Positions 17,965 to 26,301 are shown, counted from the stretch's first letter. The stretch: DNA of 64,000 nucleotides from Veillonella caviae (GCF_003992125.1 NZ_RQUY01000001.1:49327-113326), one strand, 5' to 3'. Notes: generated by a model from the sequence alone, not told the origin. Numbers and translations: made by a program.

Positions 17965-19708
17965 TGATATATTGTTTTTTAATATTCATAGACGCTATTT
18001 AAATTCATCTCCACAATTCGGGGGCTTTTTGGGAATTTTTATATTAGCTGCATTTTTAAATCAAAATGGATATAGAGCACAAAGCTATGCTGGTCAATTA
18101 ATGGAAAGTATGTCTCTCATAGACGAAGCCTGTAGTAATCATGGCGTAAAAATGATTGGTTTATACTGTGATTATGAGAATGTTACAGAGGTTATTTTTT
18201 TATCTAAATATATAAAAGATACATATGGCATACCTGTAATTGTGGGAGGTCCGCAAGCAACTAATTTAAAAGAGGAATTCTATATACAATCAAAATGTGA
18301 TTTTGTTGTGCGTTATGAAGGTGAAATTACTGTTTTAGATTTAGCTAATTTTTGTATTGAAGGCACTGGAAGTATTGAGGATATTAAAGGTATTTCATAT
18401 TTTAATAATAATGATATTGTAATTCATCAGGAACAGGAATTAATTGAGAACCTTGATGAATTACCTTTCATTGATGATGAGTGTTATTTGGTACCCCGTG
18501 ATAATCATAGTGAACTAAGTGTTATGACTGGTCGAGGCTGTCCATTTCACTGTAGCTTTTGCCATGAAGGTCACCATACACGGAAGGTTCGACTTCGTTC
18601 AGTACAGAGTGTTTTACAGGAAATAGAGTCATATATTAAAATACATTCTAATGTGCGGGAATTTCATATTTTATTTACGGATGATACCTTTACATTAATA
18701 TCAGAACGTGTACGTCTATTATGTGAAGGTCTGAAAGAGTTACAAAAAATTAAACCATTCAAGTGGTTCTGTGAAGGGCATATCCATACTCTATTTTTAA
18801 ACCCAGAAATGATTAAATACATTGCAGATGCAGGGGGACAGCGTATTCAGTTAGGTATCGAAGCAGGGACACAAGAAGTTTTAGATGCGTATCGTAAAGG
18901 TTCTACATTAGATGAAATACGCTATGTTGTACGTGAATGTTATGAGAAGGGGATAGACGAAGTTTATAGTAATATTATTTTGGCTGGTGCTTATTTTAAT
19001 TCGCAAGTTCATAAAAAAAATATTGAATTTGCAAAAGAGCTATTAACTATTGCTCCAGGGGTCATGGATATTGGTGTTGTATCTTATTGGCCTTTACCTG
19101 AAACAACAATTACGAATAATCCTGAATCATATGGTTTACATATTATAGATTATGATTTCTATACGGCTAGCGGTGACTTTCCACAAATTGAAACGGATGA
19201 GATAGATAAATGGGAATTGGTTCGTATGATACAGTATATGGAGAATGATATTGCTGAATATATGAAACAACTACTCCTTGAAGATAAAATAGATATAAAA
19301 CTAATCGAAAAGTGGCTAAAAACGAAAAAACCAAAATATTTTAGTCGGTGGATGTATATTTTAAATCAGTTGCCCCATATATATAATTATTATTCTATGA
19401 TTATAAGTAAAGAATGTTTAGCTTTAGAAGATATCTGTATTGATGATTTGACTATTAATCCGATGCGAACAGTTCAACTTTCAAAATATCTTAAAATTGA
19501 AGGTGAGAAGTACCTATTGTTTGATCAGGAAATTACTAAGTTTGAAATGGATATACTCATTTATTCTTTAGGAAAGCTTTCTATTAATGATATTATTGTT
19601 AAATTATCTCAAAATTATGCAATATCAGAAATAAAGTTAATTGAAAACGTAAAATTAGCGATTGTTTCTTTAGCAAAGCGACATTTATTAGTATTTTCAA
19701 GATATTAG
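17951..19708 (+). CDS. B12-binding-type radical SAM protein with C-terminal PqqD-like segment
   Basis: 585 residues. An N-terminal Rossmann-like cobalamin-binding-type domain (about 1-140) lacks the DxHxxG motif, so any cobalamin would bind without a protein His ligand. The radical SAM core has CPFHCSFC (C197, C201, C204) and the LGIEAGTQEVLDAYRKG segment common to the B12-binding class. Residues about 515-585 follow the pattern of PqqD/RiPP-recognition elements: YLLFDQEITKFEMDILIYSL, then INDIIVKLSQNY, then a helix ending in LLVF. It overlaps the SPASM gene, so the two enzymes are probably made together and may act on one substrate. Confidence 0.82.
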   Translation: MMRDNDILFFNIHRRYLNSSPQFGGFLGIFILAAFLNQNGYRAQSYAGQLMESMSLIDEACSNHGVKMIGLYCDYENVTEVIFLSKYIKDTYGIPVIVGGPQATNLKEEFYIQSKCDFVVRYEGEITVLDLANFCIEGTGSIEDIKGISYFNNNDIVIHQEQELIENLDELPFIDDECYLVPRDNHSELSVMTGRGCPFHCSFCHEGHHTRKVRLRSVQSVLQEIESYIKIHSNVREFHILFTDDTFTLISERVRLLCEGLKELQKIKPFKWFCEGHIHTLFLNPEMIKYIADAGGQRIQLGIEAGTQEVLDAYRKGSTLDEIRYVVRECYEKGIDEVYSNIILAGAYFNSQVHKKNIEFAKELLTIAPGVMDIGVVSYWPLPETTITNNPESYGLHIIDYDFYTASGDFPQIETDEIDKWELVRMIQYMENDIAEYMKQLLLEDKIDIKLIEKWLKTKKPKYFSRWMYILNQLPHIYNYYSMIISKECLALEDICIDDLTINPMRTVQLSKYLKIEGEKYLLFDQEITKFEMDILIYSLGKLSINDIIVKLSQNYAISEIKLIENVKLAIVSLAKRHLLVFSRY

Positions 19709-19718
19709 GGGGATAAAT

Positions 19719-21524
19719 ATGAGCAGCCAAATGCTATTAGATTATAAAAGCATTTTAGAAAATAATAAAACTGAATTATTGGAGGGATTAAACACTTATT
19801 GTACATCAGATAGTACTATAAATAACTATATTGAAAAAATCAAATTTATATATAGTGAAAAACTAGATAATGTAAAACCATATATCATGGTTTATGGTAT
19901 TTTTAATGCTGGTAAAAGTAGTATTATAAATGAATTACTAGGTAGAGATGCAGCTACTGTTAATGATAAACCAGAAACTGACTCTATTAATGAGTATGAG
20001 TGGAATGGCTATACCATAGCAGATACACCAGGAGTGGGTGCGCCAATCGAACATCAAAATGTTACGAATGAGCATTTAAGAAAAGCTGATATAGTTTTAT
20101 TTGTAATGTCATCTACTGGATCTACTGAAAAGGATGAGAATTATAAATGTTTAAAACGAATCATTGATTTGGGCAAAAAAGCTATTATTATTTTGAATGA
20201 TAAAAATGGCGATATGGGAACAAACGATGAAGCATTAGAACAAATTGTTTCTAAAGTTAAATATAATATGAAATCCAATGGTATTAATAGTGAAGATTTT
20301 ATTATCATTACCGTTAATGCTCAGCGTGCTAAATCTGGTCGCATTAAGGGAAAAGAAGCATTTATTAAAAAAAGTAATATTATTGAGTTGAAGCATGTTA
20401 TTTTATCTGAGCTAAGAAAAACGAATAATTATTTTGTTATTAATAATGCTGTTCTGGACATATTAAATCAACTGAGTTCTTTACAAAGCTATATTGAAAG
20501 ATATAACAATGAATCTGAGCTTATCTCTTTAAATGATCTTTTAAATCAAATTAGAAGTACTAAAAATTCACTAAAAAATAATATGCGTGAATTTATTAAA
20601 GTACAAATCAATAAATTACTTCCTGTAGTTGAATCTGATATTTGGGAACATAGAGAAAATGAAAACCAAGTTAGTGAGATTATCAATAAGCATTTAGAAA
20701 ATTTGTCTATAATGATTTCAAAAGAACTTCAAGAAGAAATTTATGATGCTAATGAGAATATTTTTGAAGACATTAGTAATGTCATTAGAGAATTGGAAGA
20801 CAAAATTAAAACATTTGAAATAGATAGCAAACATTCAGATTTTGTTATGCCAAATAAAAATGAAGTAAATGTACTTGATAGCAGTACAGAATTGGCTAAT
20901 TTGCGTGAAATGTTAAATACTAGTCAGCAGCTTTTAGAATCGTTCAATAAGGATAAATCTATAATTCCTATAGTTGCGACCGGTTTAGGTCTACAGGCTG
21001 TTGAGGTAACTGGTGTTGTAGAAGCTGGTACAGCTATAGCTGCTGCATTGGCGAAAACTTCTTTGGGTACTGCAATACTTTCTACTAGTGTAGGTGGCGC
21101 ATTAGCTTCAGCTGGAACGGTAGTAGCTACTACTCTCTCTACAGTAGCCCCATATTTAGCTCCAATACTTGTTATAGGGGGCTTATTCGCAAAATTACTT
21201 GGCAGTGGAAAAAGTGAAAAAGAACTTCAAGCAGAAATTGATGCAAAAAATGAAGCAGAAAGACGATTTCAACAAGCTTTAAAAGAGGCAAGAGTGGAAC
21301 TTCATTCTAAGTTAGAATATGCATTTGATAATATATCTACAGAAATTCAAAAAGAAATTACCCAAGTAATTGATGATGTGATTGGCAATTATGAAAAAAT
21401 TTATGGCAATAAACTTGCTTTATCTAAAAATACAAAAGAACAATATGATGGGGTTACTTCTGTCATTCAAAATGTATATAATAGATATGAACAGTTGAGT
21501 GTTTCTTTGAGAGCCAATAATTAA
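19719..21524 (+). CDS. Dynamin-like GTPase 3 with a hydrophobic membrane region (LeoA-like layout)
   Basis: 601 residues. GIFNAGKSS at 60-68 (G1), DTPG at 102-105 (G3) and LNDKNGD near 159-165 (G4 region). A helical region leads to a strongly hydrophobic, Gly/Ala/Thr-rich stretch at about 413-494, suited to membrane insertion, then a charged helical C-terminus. This layout resembles LeoA and other bacterial dynamin-like proteins with a paddle. AGGGGGA precedes the ATG. It is the third GTPase of the island and the only one with a membrane segment. Confidence 0.82.
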   Translation: MSSQMLLDYKSILENNKTELLEGLNTYCTSDSTINNYIEKIKFIYSEKLDNVKPYIMVYGIFNAGKSSIINELLGRDAATVNDKPETDSINEYEWNGYTIADTPGVGAPIEHQNVTNEHLRKADIVLFVMSSTGSTEKDENYKCLKRIIDLGKKAIIILNDKNGDMGTNDEALEQIVSKVKYNMKSNGINSEDFIIITVNAQRAKSGRIKGKEAFIKKSNIIELKHVILSELRKTNNYFVINNAVLDILNQLSSLQSYIERYNNESELISLNDLLNQIRSTKNSLKNNMREFIKVQINKLLPVVESDIWEHRENENQVSEIINKHLENLSIMISKELQEEIYDANENIFEDISNVIRELEDKIKTFEIDSKHSDFVMPNKNEVNVLDSSTELANLREMLNTSQQLLESFNKDKSIIPIVATGLGLQAVEVTGVVEAGTAIAAALAKTSLGTAILSTSVGGALASAGTVVATTLSTVAPYLAPILVIGGLFAKLLGSGKSEKELQAEIDAKNEAERRFQQALKEARVELHSKLEYAFDNISTEIQKEITQVIDDVIGNYEKIYGNKLALSKNTKEQYDGVTSVIQNVYNRYEQLSVSLRANN

Positions 21525-21536
21525 GAGGTAATTAAT

Positions 21537-21716
21537 GTGTCCAAACGATATCAAGTAAAATTCAGAGTTAAATCAGATCCAAACTCAACATCTCGTAATA
21601 GTGTAAATAGTACAATGGTAACTGCATCGACTATGTGTGATGCCAGAAATCAAGTTAAAGCTCGATATGCGAATAGTTTACATGGTGTTGAAATTATATC
21701 TGTAGTGGAAAAGTAA
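21537..21716 (+). CDS. Small 59-residue protein with GTG start
   Basis: A short gene fits between GTPase 3 (12 bases upstream) and the NERD helicase (7 bases downstream). GTG at 21537 follows AAGAGGT. The product begins VSKRYQVKFRVKSD and ends GVEIISVVEK, with a strand-helix-strand look and a Ser/Thr/Asn-rich centre with one Cys. The tight spacing on both sides supports it as real. It could be a small structural partner or a substrate of the radical SAM pair (inference); no family recognised. Confidence 0.6.
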   Translation: MSKRYQVKFRVKSDPNSTSRNSVNSTMVTASTMCDARNQVKARYANSLHGVEIISVVEK

Positions 21717-21723
21717 GTATATT

Positions 21724-23439
21724 ATGGCAAAATTCTACCCAACAATTGTACATAGTTTTCATGGTAGCGAAGGAGAGCGTCTCGTTTATGAGGCGCTCTC
21801 TACATTGAGTAATGAATATGTTATCTTTCACTCTTATCGCTGGTTAGGTGAGCTAAACCAACGAAGAAGTGAAGGAGAAGCAGATTTTGTTATTTTACAT
21901 CCCAAAAAAGGCATCCTATCTATAGAAGTGAAGGCCGGTGGGATTTCCTATCGCAATGGAAATTGGATACAAACAAATCGAAATACAAAAGAAGAAAAAA
22001 TAATAGATCCCTTAGGACAGGCTGCAGAAAGTCAGTTTCGTATACAGAATTATTTAAGAAAACACTGTAAAGTACAATTGCCTGTTATAGGTCGTGCTGC
22101 ATGGTTCCCTTCTGTAGCCATTCATGATAAAATACGTCTGCCGCTGGAAGCTAATCAAGATGTTATTTTAGATGTAGAGTGTTTAACTAATCCTGTAAAA
22201 TCGTTAGATAGGGCTTTCACATATTGGAAAGATAATTTAGGCTATCGTTATGGTGAATTATCTAATCATGAATTTCAGCAAGTTGTGAATACATTGATGC
22301 CAACCTTTGATATTGTTGAATCGGTTGCTAGCACAGCGTTAGTAACTACTCGAAACTATATTCAGATGACCAAGCAACAAGCTTCGATTTTAGAGTTCCT
22401 TCGTGAGCAACCGACAGCTGTTATTCATGGCCCTGCTGGTACGGGAAAAACCATGCTTGCTATTGAAAAAGCAAAGATGTTGGCTGCTGAAGGCAAGTCC
22501 GTCTTATACTTATGCTTTAATGAATTTTTATTAGCTTATGTTAAGGAATACTATGCGACTGAACATATAACATTCCACAACATTCGATCATTGGCAGAAG
22601 AGTTGATGCCAGAATCTAACTATGATATTAGTGAAATTATTCCTCGATTTAGAGAGTATTTTCAACAGGACTATGATGATACTGCATGGTCTTATCAGCA
22701 TGTGGTTATTGATGAAGGTCAAGATATACCAGCGGATATTTTAGAGCACATTTCTATATTGGTAGATATGTTAGATGGACATTATTATGTATTCTACGAT
22801 AAAAATCAATATATTATGATGCATCAATCAACGCATTGGTTAGATACTTATGGTGACTGTCGCCTCGTTTTATATAAAAATTGCCGAAATACAGCGGATA
22901 TTGCACGTACTGTTGGGACTACGGTGGATTCCATTAAGAAAGATGTTTATATTAATGAGCTAGCCGGAATTAAGCCTGTTGGGTGTTTTTATGAAAATAT
23001 CAATGAACTACAGAGTATTGTGAGAAATTTTGTTTCTCGCATGATGCAAGATAAATTAAAGTACGAGGATATTGTTATTCTCACAACTACGAGTGTGAAA
23101 AACAGTATGCTTCATGTAGATATGGATATTAATAGTGTACCTATTAGTATAGAGCCTAAGAAGAACCATGTGTTATTTACATCAGTGCGTAAATTTAAAG
23201 ACCTTGAGGCTAAGGCTGTACTCCTCATTGATGTGGTTGTGAATAAATTAGATGATGAATTACACAAACGCCTTGTCTATGTAGGGGCGTCTCGTGCTAA
23301 TACGTATTTACAATTAGCTTTTTACGATTCTGTTCATGATGAAGCATATTCTCGTGTAATTCAAGCGCTTACAGGTGAGAATAATCCTAATAGCGGCAAG
23401 AACGAGTTGTTAGAGGTATTTGGATTAGATCCTCTTTAG
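21724..23439 (+). CDS. NERD nuclease-domain helicase (UvrD/superfamily 1-like)
   Basis: 571 residues. The N-terminal NERD domain (about 14-120) carries D54, E68 and K70 in EADFVIL and IEVKAGG, the PD-(D/E)XK-like site. A superfamily 1 helicase-type part follows: Walker A GPAGTGKT (236-243), Walker B VIDEGQD (328-334) and the C-terminal VYVGASRA motif VI. NERD helicases are frequent in phage-defence loci. It is the last gene of the island operon, 7 bases after the small GTG-start gene. The region between motifs is shorter than in UvrD, so unwinding activity is not certain. Confidence 0.85.
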   Translation: MAKFYPTIVHSFHGSEGERLVYEALSTLSNEYVIFHSYRWLGELNQRRSEGEADFVILHPKKGILSIEVKAGGISYRNGNWIQTNRNTKEEKIIDPLGQAAESQFRIQNYLRKHCKVQLPVIGRAAWFPSVAIHDKIRLPLEANQDVILDVECLTNPVKSLDRAFTYWKDNLGYRYGELSNHEFQQVVNTLMPTFDIVESVASTALVTTRNYIQMTKQQASILEFLREQPTAVIHGPAGTGKTMLAIEKAKMLAAEGKSVLYLCFNEFLLAYVKEYYATEHITFHNIRSLAEELMPESNYDISEIIPRFREYFQQDYDDTAWSYQHVVIDEGQDIPADILEHISILVDMLDGHYYVFYDKNQYIMMHQSTHWLDTYGDCRLVLYKNCRNTADIARTVGTTVDSIKKDVYINELAGIKPVGCFYENINELQSIVRNFVSRMMQDKLKYEDIVILTTTSVKNSMLHVDMDINSVPISIEPKKNHVLFTSVRKFKDLEAKAVLLIDVVVNKLDDELHKRLVYVGASRANTYLQLAFYDSVHDEAYSRVIQALTGENNPNSGKNELLEVFGLDPL

Positions 23440-23533
23440 GATTCTACTTATACTTCTAAAGCTATTTGTTCATAATATTTTATATGTAATAAATTATATA
23501 ATAAATGCGTCAAATTTACCTCATTGCCTCCTG

Positions 23534-23548
23534 TATACTATAAGTATA
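23534..23548. promoter_or_regulatory. Palindrome before the small membrane protein gene
   Basis: TATACT-ATA-AGTATA lies 40 bases upstream of the ATG, with AGGAGG following at 23577-23582. It may be a -10/operator element; no clear -35 partner is seen. Confidence 0.35.
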
Positions 23549-23587
23549 GCTTGATTGTCATACTTTATTGTCATACAGGAGGTATTT

Positions 23588-23977
23588 ATGTTTTTGATGA
23601 AAGATAGCAAAAATAATGTGTATTCAAAATATCAACTTGCTAAATTGAAATATTTAATTTCGCCTAAAGGTTTTTCTGTTGTTGATTTTTTCTATATAGC
23701 TCTTGGTACTTTGGTTTTAACCTTGGTTTATAATCTTTGGCATTTACATACAGCATTAAATATGGCTACAATTATTTTAGACCTTGTATATATTGTGTAT
23801 ACCTCATATATATTGTATATATTTAGATTTCTACAATTAGATTCACAAAAGAAACATAAGGTGATAGAACGCCAATTTGTAACATATGCGATTCCTATAC
23901 TCGTGATTGGTATAGGATTAGTTTTATATAGTGTTCATCAAGGTTGGAATGTATTGATAGATATTTTTAATTCATAA
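23588..23977 (+). CDS. Small membrane protein of unknown function
   Basis: 129 residues from ATG 23588, chosen because AGGAGG ends 5 bases before it; an in-frame start 33 bases upstream has no such site. Three hydrophobic segments (about 33-55, 60-85, 103-124) and a basic N-terminus suggest an inner-membrane protein. I recognise no family. It lies just outside the GTPase island and 80 bases before the strong promoter of the DUF2828 locus. It might be the right boundary gene of the island. Confidence 0.6.
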   Translation: MFLMKDSKNNVYSKYQLAKLKYLISPKGFSVVDFFYIALGTLVLTLVYNLWHLHTALNMATIILDLVYIVYTSYILYIFRFLQLDSQKKHKVIERQFVTYAIPILVIGIGLVLYSVHQGWNVLIDIFNS

Positions 23978-24056
23978 ACCTTTGTAAATAGTTAGTAGTT
24001 AGTTTCCTGTTATTCATAGTTTTACAGAAAAATTTTTAAAAAACATAATTTTGTTG

Positions 24057-24085
24057 TTGACACACACGGATGCGTGTAATATAAT
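24057..24085 (+). promoter_or_regulatory. Strong sigma-A promoter of the RNA/DUF2828 locus
   Basis: TTGACA at 24057-24062, exactly 17 bases, TATAAT at 24080-24085. The spacer holds a near-palindrome ACACACGGATGCGTGT that could be an operator. Transcription would start about 24092, some 350 bases before the next start codon. Confidence 0.85.
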
Positions 24086-24091
24086 AACATC

Positions 24092-24431
24092 ATCAGGTGG
24101 TAACAACCACACAGAACAGATAGACTTAGGTTCTAACAGCAATTTTTATATAGTAAATTTGATGAATATATAGAATCTAGCTAATTTCATAGGTTGAACG
24201 TTCATGAACGATTCATAAGGTAGACACAAGCAGCAATCTTTAATTCTTATGGTTATCTAATTTGGGATGAGCCATTCGCCTTAGCGTTTGGTGTACATGA
24301 AATGGTGTCTAGTTGGCCTTAGCCCTACAGGGTTAGTAATTGTCTTGAACTCATATTTATAACCGCTCATGGTTATCTTAGTCATTTTATTATTAAAATT
24401 TCTTGTTGATAAACCGTGGCGGTTTTGTTAT
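24092..24431 (+). ncRNA. Candidate structured RNA or long 5' leader upstream of the DUF2828 gene
   Basis: No coding frame is seen in about 340 transcribed bases, but stems are dense. GTGGT-aaca-ACCAC lies at 24097-24110. AGAAC pairs with GTTCT (24113-24134). CGTTCATGAACG (24199-24210) is a perfect palindrome. TAGACAC (24221-24227) pairs with GTGTCTA (24305-24311), enclosing CCATT/AATGG. TTAGCCC-taca-GGGTTAG lies around 24319-24336. The 3' end is a terminator-like hairpin at 24411-24425 with a T-rich tail. The motif ATGGTTATCT occurs twice (about 24249 and 24369). It could be a Y-RNA-like partner of the downstream protein or an attenuated leader. Confidence 0.5.
24359..24431 (+). promoter_or_regulatory. 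Alternative hairpins resembling an attenuator
   Basis: ATAACC (24359-24364) pairs with GGTTAT (24371-24376). AACCGC (24361-24366) can instead pair with GCGGTT (24419-24424). AAACCG (24411-24416) pairs with CGGTTT (24420-24425) as a short terminator-like stem followed by TGTTATTT. These pairings exclude one another, the usual logic of an attenuator. The ribosome binding site GGAGG (24436-24440) follows directly. Confidence 0.45.
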
Positions 24432-24448
24432 TTATGGAGGAATATACT

Positions 24449-26053
24449 ATGAATACATTTATGAACGTATTAACAAACAATGAAAAAACGTATACTGAAA
24501 ATGATTCTACTGCGTACCGTACATCTGGATCTGCGTTGTTGGATCTCAATTTCTCTGTACCGTCATTGCGTGATGCTGCCGTTCATCATTATAGAAAAAC
24601 GACTGGTTACACTCGTTACCACGGTGAATGCCTAGATGCTGTTGATGCTTTGCGCCTATTTGTGAAAGCTTTCACAGAGGATCCTATGTATACCTTGAAA
24701 TGGATGATGTATGTTCGTCATATTCATCTCGGTTTAGGGGAAAGAGACTTATTCCGCATGATTCTTACCAAATTAGGGGATATGCATCCTGATGTGGCGT
24801 TGCAGTTTATCATCGGTACTGAGTTGTGGAACTATGGTCGTTGGGATGATGTGTTGCGCATTTATTTTGATACTACTAGCGATGTATTGCGCGATGGCCT
24901 TGGCGAGGTTATTCGAAATCAACTTCGTCGTGATGTCCTTGGCGCTAGGTTGAATGATTCCATTAGCCTATTGGCGAAATGGATGCCATCTAATAACACC
25001 TCTTCTACACAAGCATGTTCTGAGGCGGCTCATTTACAAACTTTGCTCGGCCTTAGTCCTCGCGAATATCGCAAAACATTATCTATGTTACGTAAACATT
25101 TAGACTTAGTAGAGCGTAAAGTTTCTCTTAATCAGTGGAAAGCTATTGACTATAGCCATGTTCCATCTAAGGCGAACATTAAGTATCGCAACGCTTTCAT
25201 CAAACATGATAAAGAGAGGCGTAGTGCTTATTTAAAATCCTTGAGAAGAAAGGATAATAAGATTAATGCTAGGTCTATGTTTTTGTATGACATTGTGCAT
25301 GCGTATCTGGCAAATCGCGAGTATGGTTGGTTAAGTACTTACACTGTAGATGAAACATTAGAAGCTTTGTGGAGTGCTCAACCGGCCCCTGATATATATA
25401 ATGAAATGCTTGTTATTCGTGATGGTTCTGGATCTATGTCTTGTCATATATCTGCTAATAGTAGTTTAACAGCTCAAGATATAGCAGACTCTATTACTTT
25501 GTACTGTGCCCAGCATAATCAAAGTGAAGCTTTCAAAAATAAATTCATTACCTTTAGTTCACAACCGCAAGTAGTAGATATTTCTAAATGTGAGACTTTA
25601 AAATCCAAACTACATCATTTGCATCGTCATGGTGATTGTAGCAATACTGATATTGAACAAACTTTTGATTTAATATTGGATACAGCTGTGAAAGCAAATG
25701 CGTTGCAAGAGGATTTACCTAAATGTATTCTGGTAATTTCAGATATGCAGTTCGATCAAGCTATAGCACATAGAAATAATGAAACGGTTATTGAAACTTG
25801 TCAGAATAAATTTATTAATGCAGGTTACACTATGCCACGTCTTATTTTTTGGAATGTTTCTAGCGTTGCACACAATACCATTCCTTTACAAAAACATCCA
25901 ACAGGCGTCATTCTTGTATCGGGATTTTCACGACTTATTGTGGATATGGTTCTTAGTCAAGAGCTAGATCCGGAAAAAGCTCTCAAAGCTGAATTAGATA
26001 AAAAATTCAGCATTATAGATACTCTATTTGACACTCAAGCCATAGGGGCTTGA
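24449..26053 (+). CDS. DUF2828-family protein: helical-repeat domain plus vWA (Ro60/TROVE-like layout)
   Basis: 534 residues from ATG 24449, eight bases after GGAGG; an upstream in-frame start would lie inside the leader hairpin. The N-terminal two-thirds has DUF2828-like patches: GSALLDLNF, FTEDPMYTLKWMMYVR, GLGERDLFR, YGRWDDVL, AKWMPSNNTSS, EYRKTLSMLRKHLDLVE and VPSKANIKYRNAFIKHD. The C-terminal vWA domain has a MIDAS motif DGSGSM, a downstream Thr/Asp pair, and VISDMQFDQA. The layout resembles Ro60 (RNA-binding helical repeats plus vWA), but homology to TROVE is an inference. Preceded by a structured untranslated RNA and ended by a terminator that overlaps its last codons. Confidence 0.8.
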   Translation: MNTFMNVLTNNEKTYTENDSTAYRTSGSALLDLNFSVPSLRDAAVHHYRKTTGYTRYHGECLDAVDALRLFVKAFTEDPMYTLKWMMYVRHIHLGLGERDLFRMILTKLGDMHPDVALQFIIGTELWNYGRWDDVLRIYFDTTSDVLRDGLGEVIRNQLRRDVLGARLNDSISLLAKWMPSNNTSSTQACSEAAHLQTLLGLSPREYRKTLSMLRKHLDLVERKVSLNQWKAIDYSHVPSKANIKYRNAFIKHDKERRSAYLKSLRRKDNKINARSMFLYDIVHAYLANREYGWLSTYTVDETLEALWSAQPAPDIYNEMLVIRDGSGSMSCHISANSSLTAQDIADSITLYCAQHNQSEAFKNKFITFSSQPQVVDISKCETLKSKLHHLHRHGDCSNTDIEQTFDLILDTAVKANALQEDLPKCILVISDMQFDQAIAHRNNETVIETCQNKFINAGYTMPRLIFWNVSSVAHNTIPLQKHPTGVILVSGFSRLIVDMVLSQELDPEKALKAELDKKFSIIDTLFDTQAIGA

Positions 26054-26061
26054 GTGTTTTT
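26031..26061 (+). terminator. Terminator overlapping the 3' end of the DUF2828 gene
   Basis: ACACTCAAGC pairs with GCTTGAGTGT, followed by TTTTTT; the 5' arm lies within the coding sequence. Confidence 0.93.
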
Positions 26062-26078
26062 TATGTTTGCTGAATAGG

Positions 26079-26205
26079 CATGACTAATCCCCCAGTTCAA
26101 CTGGGTGGAGATAAACATTTCCTATAAAAAGGAATGAACCTCCTAATGGTAAAAGGAAGTTGCTTTGACAACCATATTTAAAATATGACAAAGTACCTTT
26201 TAAAG
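26079..26205. mobile_element. Possible decayed IS200/IS605-type end or MITE
   Basis: GACTAATCCCCCAGTTCAACTGGG contains the hairpin CCCAGTT-ca-ACTGGG, followed by TCCTATAAAAAGGA and the near-palindrome CATATTTAAAATATG (about 26182). Subterminal hairpins of this type occur at IS200/IS605 ends, but no transposase gene is nearby. The rest of the 650-base gap before the adhesin is described under the poly-G promoter, terminator and palindrome entries. Confidence 0.25.
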
Positions 26206-26273
26206 ATTGGAATTAAAAGAAAAATATATTTTGTCCTATAAGCTTTAAGGTGTATATTACGTATGAACAAATG

Positions 26274-26301
26274 TTGACGGGGGGGGGACAAAATGTATAA
26301 T
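26274..26301 (+). promoter_or_regulatory. Promoter with a G9 tract in the spacer (candidate phase-variable promoter 2)
   Basis: TTGACG (26274-26279) and TATAAT (26296-26301) are 16 bases apart. Nine consecutive G span 26279-26287, so the tract begins in the -35 box and fills half the spacer. Adding one G gives the 17-base optimum. It shares AAATGTTGAC and the overall design with the promoter at 13336-13362. The giant adhesin gene starts 400 bases downstream, with a terminator in between. Confidence 0.65.

Noticed and set aside
24416..24448. Upstream in-frame start for the DUF2828 protein
   Set aside because: It would lie inside the leader hairpin and before the GGAGG site, which is well placed only for ATG 24449.
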